A stretch of 7,200 nt of DNA from Candidatus Woesearchaeota archaeon CG10_big_fil_rev_8_21_14_0_10_32_24 (GTDB taxonomy: Archaea; Nanobdellota; Nanobdellia; Woesearchaeales; GW2011-AR9): positions 1 to 7,200 of the forward strand of contig PCYG01000053.1 in the NCBI GenBank assembly GCA_002763025.1, written 5' to 3'. Positions 1 to 4,820 of this stretch are shown here, in pieces; the stretch's first letter is position 1; each line of letters begins with the position of its first letter. The notes beneath the pieces were generated by a model, which was not told the origin of the DNA, made no database searches, and was given only the letters and a program-made list of their open reading frames with translations. The translations under genes were made by a program, and so were the position numbers.

Positions 1-87
1 CTTGCAGCGACTAATTAAGAGCAAACACCAAAAACCCAATATTAACCTAAACATACCCCACAGCTTGCTGTGGTTGGGTTTTTGATT
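1..87. repeat. hairpin-rich interspersed repeat, copy A (cut by window edge)
   Basis: This stretch matches 892-978 with a single difference (G at 21 versus A at 912). It contains a perfect 7-bp hairpin, CCACAGC (58-64), loop TT, GCTGTGG (67-73). That hairpin is nested inside a 10-bp outer stem, AAAAACCCAA (30-39) with TTGGGTTTTT (74-83). Similarity stops after 87. The left end is at the window edge, where the half-hairpin GCAGCG (4-9) is visible, so the unit very probably extends further left. On the minus strand it lies 42 bp beyond the methyltransferase stop codon, so this copy is intergenic here. Hairpins of this kind resemble REP elements or ends of IS200/IS605-type elements. That resemblance is inference, and no transposase is in view. 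Confidence 0.9.
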
Positions 88-129
88 TAACCTTGAGCCA
101 AAAATAATCATGCCGTGTAAGTTGACTAT

Positions 130-1005
130 TTACATACGGAATTTTGAAGTGAAAAAAAGAAGGTTTTGCTGTTTTTTCATTTTTACAGAAAAACCATATT
201 GTTCTAAACGAGAAATCCATTTTTCTGCAGAAAATGAATTAACCTCTTTCTGTCGTTGCCATTCTTTTATTTTATTTTCAGATAATATCATTACAAAACT
301 GCCTTCTAGTTTTAGAATTCTTTTAATTTCAGAAAATAATTGGTTATATTTATGAATATAATTTAACACAAAAATTGCGGTAACAGAGTCAAAAGAATTA
401 TTCTGAAATGGAAGAGGTTGTTCTAAATCTCCTGGTACTTTTTCAATTAAATGATCATTAAAATCCAACATTTTAAGAGATAAATCAAAACCAACAGAAG
501 GGATGTAAGAATAACTTCCACACCCAATATCGAGGTTTCTTCCTTTAAGATATTGAAGTTCTTCTGTAATTCTTTTCCGAATTTTTAAATCTATTTTTTT
601 CTGCCACATAAAAGCTTCAGCATTCCAAAATGATTGATTATTCTCAGGCCATCCTTTAGCCCACGGAATCTTATGAGTGAATGGTTTTAATCGTGAAGCA
701 ATGGAAGGGTTATATTGAAGTTCTAAAAGTCCAATGATAAATTGATCTTCTGAGGGAGATTTGTCTGGAATAAAATATTTTTGTATACTGGCACCAATGG
801 AGGCACATCTTTTACGAAAGAAAAAGTCTATGTGCCGTGTTACAATATACTTATTTTCTTTATTGTTTGCGAATGGGTTTATACCCCGCTGCTTGCAGCG
901 ACTAATTAAGAACAAACACCAAAAACCCAATATTAACCTAAACATACCCCACAGCTTGCTGTGGTTGGGTTTTTGATTCTTGACAGAGTATTCTGATGGA
1001 TTCAT
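130..1005 (-). CDS. class I SAM-dependent methyltransferase with repeat-derived N-terminus
   Basis: A predicted 291-residue methyltransferase of the Methyltransf_11/Rossmann type; the substrate is unknown. The SAM-binding motif I is LDIGCGSYSYIPSVGFDLS (about 158-176), where an acidic DLS replaces the usual D/E at the end of strand 2. Post-motif GDLEQPLPF (192-200) and NNSFDSV (202-208) correspond to the acidic and S/FD core strands, and LNYIHKY to the helix after strand 4. Residues about 55-145 form a conserved-looking N-terminal region that precedes the fold. Residues about 10-39 are encoded by the repeat and include a hydrophobic run (FRLILGFWCLFLI). I chose the ATG at 1003-1005 because it follows the MFS stop by one base. 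A TTG at 1035 would overlap the MFS gene, and an ATG inside the repeat (943-945) is a rival start. It is co-transcribed with the MFS gene. The methyltransferase call is firm, but the start is uncertain. Confidence 0.85.
   Translation of the reverse strand: MNPSEYSVKNQKPNHSKLWGMFRLILGFWCLFLISRCKQRGINPFANNKENKYIVTRHIDFFFRKRCASIGASIQKYFIPDKSPSEDQFIIGLLELQYNPSIASRLKPFTHKIPWAKGWPENNQSFWNAEAFMWQKKIDLKIRKRITEELQYLKGRNLDIGCGSYSYIPSVGFDLSLKMLDFNDHLIEKVPGDLEQPLPFQNNSFDSVTAIFVLNYIHKYNQLFSEIKRILKLEGSFVMILSENKIKEWQRQKEVNSFSAEKWISRLEQYGFSVKMKKQQNLLFFTSKFRM
881..978. repeat. hairpin-rich interspersed repeat, copy B, embedded in the methyltransferase ORF
   Basis: Second copy of the repeat; 892-978 aligns to 1-87. 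Here the left part is also visible: hairpin CGCTGC (887-892), loop TT, GCAGCG (895-900). The other hairpin is CCACAGC (949-955), TT, GCTGTGG (958-964), inside the 10-bp outer stem 921-930/965-974. Both hairpins are preceded on the plus strand by ATACCCC (881-887 and 944-950) and share the loop context GCTTGC, so the unit holds two related palindromes in the same orientation about 55 bp apart. Unlike copy A, this copy is read through by a protein-coding frame on the minus strand. The true left boundary may be slightly before 881, because no second copy is available there for comparison. Confidence 0.88.
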
Positions 1006-1006
1006 T

Positions 1007-2131
1007 TTAAAAAAGGAAAGAAGCAAATGAGACAAAGCCTTGTAAAATTAAACCTCCCTTAAGGCTTCCAAGCATCATCACAAATATTAACATAAAAATT
1101 CTTCCAAGGCATATAAAGATTTCACGACTTACAAAATATCCTACAATATCTCCTTTTGCTTTATCGTATTCCATTGCACTTGCAGGAGCAATCCACACTC
1201 CTTCGGCAATGGCACCAAGAATTGTGACACCAAAAACATGAAATGGTGTGGTCACAAAGGCTTTTAAGAACCAAGATAAAGAATTAAAGATTGAAGAACC
1301 TCTAATAATTGTTCTTTTATTTGAATGATCACTATATTTTCCTGTAACCCATGCAGCAAGCGCATTAAACAATGAAAGTGCAGAACCTACAATACCCAAT
1401 GTAATATAATCTCCCAATATTACAAAAATAAAAAGTGGCCAAATCACACCTTCTGCAATTACACCTGTTCCTCGCGATGCAAAAAAAATTGAATTTTTCC
1501 ACTGATCCTTATCAATAATCCGCCTCATTGAAAAACCATATTTAACATGATTTTCTTTGTTAAGAAGAAGAATCCCTCCCGAAAGAAATAAGATTATACC
1601 TGCAAAAAGAAAAAGAATTTTAAAACTAGTATAAGAAATTAATAACCCACCAATCACTGGTCCAAGTAAAGCTCCAAGAACCATGAATGCACGTCGTTTT
1701 CCACATTCTTCACCACGATGTTTTTTATCGCTTACATGATGAAAAAGAATATGCATACCAATCCAATAAAATGCTATTGCTAATCCCGCGAAACCCGCTG
1801 GAAAAAGTAAAGAAAAATGATAATAGGGAAATGCAGACAATAATGCAACAAATATAAGATAAAAAGGCATACTCAATAAGATAGTATGCTTAACTCCAAA
1901 TTTAGATGCAAACTTTGCAGCTAAAGGTGTTGCGAGTGCAATAATTACAGAATAGAATAAATAAAAACCAAGTGTTTCATTAAGTGAAAGACCTTGCTCA
2001 ACATGAAGATACAAAGGGATAAAAAGTGCAATCAATGTAAGTGCAAATGTCCTTAATGCTAAAGATACATAGATGTGTTTTAATTCTGATTTTTTATAAA
2101 ATTTGATTCCCAATTGATGTGTATTAAACAT
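1007..2131 (-). CDS. MFS transporter, substrate unknown
   Basis: A 374-residue polytopic membrane protein with about 12 hydrophobic segments: roughly 22-43, 54-73, 82-101, 105-130, 149-167, 170-190, 222-240, 243-263, 275-293, 296-315, 333-354 and 358-374. A basic loop joins segments 2 and 3 (AKFASKFGVKH, 72-82). A motif-A-like GKYSDHSNKR (264-273) joins segments 8 and 9, which is the pseudo-repeat position expected in the Major Facilitator Superfamily. A basic central loop (about 191-212) separates the two six-helix halves. The protein stops immediately after the last segment with almost no C-terminal tail, so slight 3' truncation is possible. The ATG at 2129-2131 is supported by a TATA-like box centred 26 bp upstream, implying a leaderless mRNA. 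The downstream methyltransferase follows after one base. No residue pattern reveals the substrate. Confidence 0.88.
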   Translation of the reverse strand: MFNTHQLGIKFYKKSELKHIYVSLALRTFALTLIALFIPLYLHVEQGLSLNETLGFYLFYSVIIALATPLAAKFASKFGVKHTILLSMPFYLIFVALLSAFPYYHFSLLFPAGFAGLAIAFYWIGMHILFHHVSDKKHRGEECGKRRAFMVLGALLGPVIGGLLISYTSFKILFLFAGIILFLSGGILLLNKENHVKYGFSMRRIIDKDQWKNSIFFASRGTGVIAEGVIWPLFIFVILGDYITLGIVGSALSLFNALAAWVTGKYSDHSNKRTIIRGSSIFNSLSWFLKAFVTTPFHVFGVTILGAIAEGVWIAPASAMEYDKAKGDIVGYFVSREIFICLGRIFMLIFVMMLGSLKGGLILQGFVSFASFLF

Positions 2132-2143
2132 ACTATCAATAAA

Positions 2144-2152
2144 TTTATAAAA
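2144..2152 (+). promoter_or_regulatory. TATA box for the tRNA-Val gene
   Basis: TTTATAAAA, centred at about 2148, lies 28 bp upstream of the first tRNA base (2176). This is the normal archaeal TATA-to-start spacing, with initiation at or just before the mature 5' end. The box is almost a palindrome. On the minus strand it would place initiation inside the MFS gene, so I assign it to the tRNA. Confidence 0.6.
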
Positions 2153-2153
2153 G

Positions 2154-2160
2154 AATATAA
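2154..2160 (-). promoter_or_regulatory. TATA box for the MFS-methyltransferase operon
   Basis: On the minus strand this reads TTATATT, centred at about 2157, which is 26 bp upstream of the A of the MFS ATG (2131). That is the spacing expected between an archaeal TATA box and the transcription start, so the mRNA probably begins at the start codon. No Shine-Dalgarno is visible, in agreement with this. It lies next to the tRNA TATA box on the opposite strand, so the two divergent promoters overlap. Confidence 0.55.
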
Positions 2161-2195
2161 GTGTTTTGATTTTATGGACCTGTGGTCTAGTAGCT

Positions 2196-2217
2196 ACGTG
2201 CCAAAAACACGCTACAG
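2196..2217 (+). other. tRNA intron 1 (D-loop), about 22 nt
   Basis: The D-loop region 2189-2218 is 30 nt, far above the normal 8-11. It folds as a bulge-helix-bulge. The central 4-bp helix is GTAG (2190-2193) with CTAC (2212-2215). The 3-nt bulges are CTA (2194-2196) and AGA (2216-2218). The intron-side helix is CGTG (2197-2200) with CACG (2208-2211), closing a CCAAAAA loop. Cleavage between bulge bases 2 and 3 on both strands removes 2196-2217 and leaves an 8-nt D-loop. The GTAGC/GCTAC pairing also allows a register shifted by one base, so the exact ends are uncertain by about 2 nt. Confidence 0.65.
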
Positions 2218-2256
2218 ATGACGTCGCCTTGACTTGGCGAAGATCCCCGGTGCAAG

Positions 2257-2297
2257 ATGAGAGTCTTACTCAAAAATCATAAGATTTCTCGTGCAAG
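2257..2297 (+). other. tRNA intron 2 (T-loop, about position 59/60), 41 nt
   Basis: A canonical bulge-helix-bulge is visible. The exon helix is the T-stem CCCGG/CCGGG. The central 4-bp helix is the self-complementary TGCA (2251-2254) with TGCA (2292-2295). The 3-nt bulges are AGA (2255-2257) and AGT (2296-2298). The intron helix starts TGAGA (2258-2262) against TCTCG (2287-2291, with a T-G pair) and continues as TCTTA (2264-2268) with TAAGA (2280-2284). Cleavage after the second bulge base joins TGCAAG to T and gives a 7-nt T-loop. Because TGCAAG occurs at both boundaries, the spliced product is the same for several cut positions. Confidence 0.78.
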
Positions 2298-2311
2298 TCC
2301 GGGTAGGTCCA

Positions 2312-2328
2312 TATTTTTTTAATTTTTA
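2312..2328 (+). terminator. poly-T terminator of the tRNA gene
   Basis: A run of seven T (2314-2320) followed by five T (2323-2327) begins three bases after the discriminator base. This is the usual archaeal U-tract termination signal. It overlaps the stop codon end of the convergent glycosyltransferase gene. Confidence 0.6.
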
Positions 2329-3080
2329 GAATTAAATTTTGTACCTATGTGACCTTTAAAAGCATAAGTACCAACATGAGTTAAGGGCATGGTGATATCA
2401 GAATAAATTTTGCCGCCAATTTTTCTCCAACGTCTACAAAATGTATAATCTTCCGAGAGATAACGACCACTTTCTAACTCCCGAATACAATCAAAAAATA
2501 AATAGGTGTTTTCGGAATCTAATTTTTTTGAATTGACCCAATGATCAGAGGTATACTTTAAATCAGGGTATGCTTCTTTCATTTTTACAAAGACATCTCT
2601 TTTGATTAACATAAAACCAGTTGCTCCATCAACTGTTTCTACAAAACCATTATTTACAATTACATTTTTATCATCAGGAAAGCTAACATTATACATCAAA
2701 GATTTCGGTTGAATCATTTCTGGAGGAAGATTTTCTTTAGATAATTTGATGATTTCTGCCCAATTTAAATCTTTTTTAGGATAAATACCACACACAATAT
2801 TCTCATCTTTCTCAATCAACCGAAATACATTTTCTGATTTAAATCCTATATCTGCATCAATAAATAATAAATGGGTAAATTGAGGATTGTCTAAAAAATG
2901 TGCAACGCAAATATTTCGTGCTCTTGTTATTAAGGATTCATTACCTAAAGTAAACACATTCATAGGAATTCCTTGTGTAATACAAGAAGATTGTAGATTT
3001 AAAAGACCAATAACATATTCTTTACTTAACATCCCTCCAAAGCAAGGAGTTGCTACCAAAAGATTAACATTTGAACCCAT
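2319..3080 (-). CDS. GT-A fold glycosyltransferase (family 2-like)
   Basis: A predicted soluble 253-residue glycosyltransferase. Near the N-terminus is a nucleotide-binding strand, NLLVATPCFGG (6-16). FIDADIGF (73-80) carries the DxD metal and sugar-nucleotide motif (D75, D77). GATGFMLIKRDVF (152-164) is the acceptor-side strand and helix. SEDYTFCRRW (209-218) is the ED-type catalytic motif, with acidic residues as base candidates, and H235 in THVG may be a late metal ligand. Donor and acceptor cannot be read from sequence. With no membrane helix it would act on the cytoplasmic face. An ATG at 3084-3086 is also in frame, but the TATA box predicts transcription starting near 3077-3080, so I prefer the ATG at 3078-3080 and a leaderless mRNA. 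It stands alone, tail-to-tail with the tRNA gene. A role in glycosylating the nearby S-layer protein is possible but not shown. Confidence 0.82.
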   Translation of the reverse strand: MGSNVNLLVATPCFGGMLSKEYVIGLLNLQSSCITQGIPMNVFTLGNESLITRARNICVAHFLDNPQFTHLLFIDADIGFKSENVFRLIEKDENIVCGIYPKKDLNWAEIIKLSKENLPPEMIQPKSLMYNVSFPDDKNVIVNNGFVETVDGATGFMLIKRDVFVKMKEAYPDLKYTSDHWVNSKKLDSENTYLFFDCIRELESGRYLSEDYTFCRRWRKIGGKIYSDITMPLTHVGTYAFKGHIGTKFNSKN

Positions 3081-3098
3081 AAACATTAGGAATTGGCA

Positions 3099-3108
3099 GT
3101 ATATAAAA
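3099..3108 (-). promoter_or_regulatory. TATA box for the glycosyltransferase gene
   Basis: The minus strand reads TTTTTATATA, centred at about 3103 and preceded by an A/G-rich BRE-like stretch (AAAAAGG). Initiation about 26 bp downstream falls at about 3077-3080, on the second in-frame ATG (3078-3080). The first ATG (3084-3086) would lie upstream of the transcript. This box therefore decides the start chosen for the gene. Confidence 0.6.
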
Positions 3109-3135
3109 ACCTTTTTAATCTCAAATCACGTAAAT

Positions 3136-3143
3136 AATATAAA
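3136..3143 (+). promoter_or_regulatory. TATA box for the PH-domain membrane protein gene
   Basis: AATATAAA is centred at about 3139.5, 26-27 bp before the ATG at 3166, which predicts a leaderless transcript. Together with the divergent box at 3099-3108 it fills the short intergenic region 3081-3165, where I see no other element. Confidence 0.6.
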
Positions 3144-3165
3144 CAATGACCACTTTTAAAATAAA

Positions 3166-3633
3166 ATGTTACAACAGCAAGAACAACCAATTTATATCCT
3201 TCCACAAAAAACAAGTCGGGCTTTAATCCCAAAAATATTATCACTTCTCGGATTAGGTGTTATTTTTTATCTTGGTATCTTACTTAATCTTTCACTTCTT
3301 AATTTACGGGCAGGAGAAGAATCGGTTGTGAAGATGATTGGCTTAGGAGTTGTTTTAGGGATCATCGTATTGGGAATATATCTTGGCATCCATCATGCAA
3401 AGTTATCATTTAGATTTTATAATAATAGAATTATGCAAGGTAAAAAACAGATAATGTACCGAGAAATTGTAAATACAAAAAGGACACAAAATTTTATTGA
3501 TAAAATATTTAAAACATATTCCATAGACTTAGGAAATAATTTTCAGTTGAAACATATCTCTTCCGAAATAAATATTGAAAATTATGTCCAACAATTAATA
3601 CAATATACACGACAAGCTCAACCACAAATTTGA
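3166..3633 (+). CDS. small membrane protein with two TM helices and a PH-like (bPH2-type) domain
   Basis: A 155-residue protein of unknown role. The N-terminal tail is short and polar (MLQQQEQPIYILPQKTSR). Two hydrophobic helices follow at about 21-46 and 55-76. A soluble C-terminal domain (about 80-146) begins SFRFYNNRIM, continues with KKQIMYREIVNTK and ends in an amphipathic helix (ENYVQQLIQYTRQ). This order, with FYNNRI then a strand and an I-Y-R-E-I turn, resembles membrane-tethered bacterial/archaeal PH domains (former DUF304, YdbS/YdbT-like). Such proteins are membrane-anchored and their biochemical role is mostly unknown. The domain call rests on pattern resemblance only. The ATG is fixed by a TATA box 26 bp upstream. 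The gene is divergent from the glycosyltransferase and convergent with the AI-2E-family gene 29 bp away. Confidence 0.7.
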   Translation: MLQQQEQPIYILPQKTSRALIPKILSLLGLGVIFYLGILLNLSLLNLRAGEESVVKMIGLGVVLGIIVLGIYLGIHHAKLSFRFYNNRIMQGKKQIMYREIVNTKRTQNFIDKIFKTYSIDLGNNFQLKHISSEINIENYVQQLIQYTRQAQPQI

Positions 3634-3680
3634 GGGTTTAATTTTCTGTATTGAGTAAACTCTTAATTTAATTTTTTTTC
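3634..3680. terminator. T-rich convergent termination region
   Basis: Between the converging stops (3633 plus, 3663 minus) lie a short T-run (3642-3645), the small palindrome GAGTAAACTC (3653-3662, only 4 bp of stem), and an eight-T run (3672-3679) inside the end of the opposing gene. The plus-strand transcript would meet these U-tracts within about 50 nt of its stop codon. The hairpin is weak, so this is mainly a U-tract signal. Confidence 0.35.
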
Positions 3681-4706
3681 TATAATATAAACATCAATAA
3701 GTACAATCAAAAGTGCAAGTGTTAATGGACCTAACATTACACCAATAGGCCCAAAGAAAAAAATACCTCCCATCAATCCAACCATCATAATACCAGGATG
3801 AACTTTAGCTTTCTGGCCCATCAATTTTGGTTTTAATGTATTATCAAGACTACTTACTAATAATAATGAATAAATTGCTAAACCAATACCTCTTGCAATC
3901 ATGGAACTTGAGTTTTGAAAAATACCTTGAAAGATTAATATTAATACTGCAGGTATCCACACCATTCCTGCCCCAATAAGGGGAACTAAACCCAATATTC
4001 CTATAACCATCCCCCAAAAAACTGGAGAAGATACGCCAAAGATAAAAAATCCAAATCCACCAAGAACACCTTGGATTACTGCAACGAGTCCATATCCATA
4101 TACAATACCATGCATGATTCTTTTAAGACGAGAAAGAACATACCCATATTTTTCTTCGTCTGTACTAAAAAAACGGTTTAATTTTTGAACAAAACGCTTC
4201 CCATCTTTTAAAAAATAGTACATAGATACAAATGACACAAATAACCCAATTATAATTTGGGGAACCCCTAGTAAAAAATTAGACCCTTTTTCTACAATCC
4301 AATTTGTTGTTACACGTAAAACTTCTTGAATGTGATATCCTGTAGCAGGATCGTTACTGAAAATTTTCAAAGTATCACAGATTGCATTATTACACCCAGT
4401 TACAAAACCAGTTGCAAATTTCTGTTTTCCTAGAATAAATAATGCATAAGATTGTTGAACTAAGACTTTAATAAAAAAAATACTTGGGATCACAACAATA
4501 AGAAATGCAACAATACATACTATGAATGCGGAGAGTGTTGATTTCCCTGTTTTTAAAAGAAGATATTGATAGAATCCATATAATATGTATGCCAATAAGG
4601 CACCTAAAGTAATTGCAATAAGAAACGGCCTAATAATAAAAAATGTAATCACTGCTAATATAATCATTACAATAAAAGGAAGATACTGTTTATATTTTTC
4701 AACCAT
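3663..4706 (-). CDS. AI-2E (PerM/UPF0118) family membrane transporter
   Basis: A 347-residue integral membrane protein of the AI-2E transporter family (PF01594). The family includes AI-2 exporter and Na+/H+ antiporter members, and the substrate here cannot be assigned. Hydrophobic segments lie at about 9-27, 28-44, 57-80, 146-166, 200-225, 230-256, 272-286 and 305-341. A periplasmic-side/soluble stretch with two cysteines (C105, C110) falls between the third and fourth. Family hallmarks are YFLKDG (164-169), GLVPLIGAGMVWIPA (239-253), DNTLKPKLMGQKAKVHP (288-304) and GGIFFFGPIGVMLGPL (313-328). The length is typical. A TTG at 4716-4718 extends the frame by four codons, but I prefer the ATG at 4704-4706: the TATA box predicts initiation near 4715, leaving a short leader of about 10 nt. 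It appears to be a single-gene unit. Confidence 0.92.
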   Translation of the reverse strand: MVEKYKQYLPFIVMIILAVITFFIIRPFLIAITLGALLAYILYGFYQYLLLKTGKSTLSAFIVCIVAFLIVVIPSIFFIKVLVQQSYALFILGKQKFATGFVTGCNNAICDTLKIFSNDPATGYHIQEVLRVTTNWIVEKGSNFLLGVPQIIIGLFVSFVSMYYFLKDGKRFVQKLNRFFSTDEEKYGYVLSRLKRIMHGIVYGYGLVAVIQGVLGGFGFFIFGVSSPVFWGMVIGILGLVPLIGAGMVWIPAVLILIFQGIFQNSSSMIARGIGLAIYSLLLVSSLDNTLKPKLMGQKAKVHPGIMMVGLMGGIFFFGPIGVMLGPLTLALLIVLIDVYIIEKKLN

Positions 4707-4738
4707 AGATGATATCAAGCTTTGAGTTAGAATCTATC

Positions 4739-4747
4739 TATATATTA
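4739..4747 (-). promoter_or_regulatory. TATA box for the AI-2E family gene
   Basis: The minus strand reads AATATATAG-like sequence centred at about 4741-4743. Initiation about 26 bp downstream falls near 4715-4717, just before the ATG at 4706. Several overlapping AT steps make the exact centre uncertain, so a leaderless TTG start at 4718 is not fully excluded. Confidence 0.5.
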
Positions 4748-4781
4748 TTTTCGTAGGTTCAGAAGTGATTCAATATTTTTT

Positions 4782-4820
4782 AAAAAGAAAAAAAAAGAAA
4801 AAAATTAAGCCGTGAGGCTT
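4782..4820 (-). terminator. hairpin plus long T-tract terminator of the S-layer gene
   Basis: On the minus strand AAGCC (4820-4816) pairs with GGCTT (4811-4807) across a 4-base loop and overlaps the end of the stop codon. A nearly continuous T-tract interrupted by single C residues follows, from 4806 down to about 4782. The hairpin is short, but the T-tract is the longest in the window, as expected for a very highly transcribed gene. Confidence 0.65.

Larger units (their letters stand above)
2176..2311 (+). tRNA. tRNA-Val(GAC) with introns in both the D-loop and the T-loop
   Basis: Removing two insertions leaves a 73-nt cloverleaf. The acceptor stem is 2176-2182 with 2304-2310, seven pairs including one G-U, with discriminator A2311 and no encoded CCA. 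The D-stem is 2185-2188/2219-2222 (GTC/GAC plus a T-T). The anticodon stem TCGCC/GGCGA (2224-2228/2236-2240) has loop TTGACTT and anticodon GAC (2231-2233). The variable loop is AGATC. The T-stem is CCCGG (2246-2250) with CCGGG (2299-2303) and loop TGCAAGT. Expected invariants are present: T8, A14, G15 with C48, G26, T33, C56 and A58. Odd points are T at 37, G at 55 instead of T, and a D-loop without the usual GG. The gene has a TATA box about 28 bp upstream and a T-run just after its 3' end. The D-stem and loop resemble the archaeal tRNA-Val pattern as I recall it. Confidence 0.85.

Noticed and set aside
110..355. Plus-strand open frame of 81 codons
   Set aside because: It is antisense to the 3' part of the methyltransferase, with no TATA box, no recognisable domain and low-complexity composition.
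761..976. Plus-strand open frame of 71 codons ending in repeat copy B
   Set aside because: It is antisense to the methyltransferase, and its second half is just the other strand of the repeat.
1..978. CRISPR array or TnpB/omega-RNA locus
   Set aside because: There are only two repeat copies 891 bp apart, with a methyltransferase rather than spacers between them and no tnpB, tnpA or cas gene in the window.
1006..1035. TTG start at 1033-1035 extending the methyltransferase by ten residues
   Set aside because: It would overlap the end of the MFS gene, and the added residues are only the out-of-frame reading of its last codons. The ATG one base after the MFS stop is simpler.
2251..2297. TGCAAG direct repeats as target-site duplication of a small transposon inserted in a tRNA
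   Set aside because: The complete bulge-helix-bulge geometry, the intact cloverleaf after removal, and the matching TATA box and terminator fit a spliced intron better than a disrupting insertion.
2887..3159. Plus-strand open frame of 90 codons
   Set aside because: It is antisense to the glycosyltransferase and overlaps both divergent promoters, with no protein family resemblance.
4707..4718. TTG start at 4716-4718 for the AI-2E family gene
   Set aside because: An ATG follows four codons later and fits the predicted transcription start with a short leader. The extra residues add nothing to the family match.
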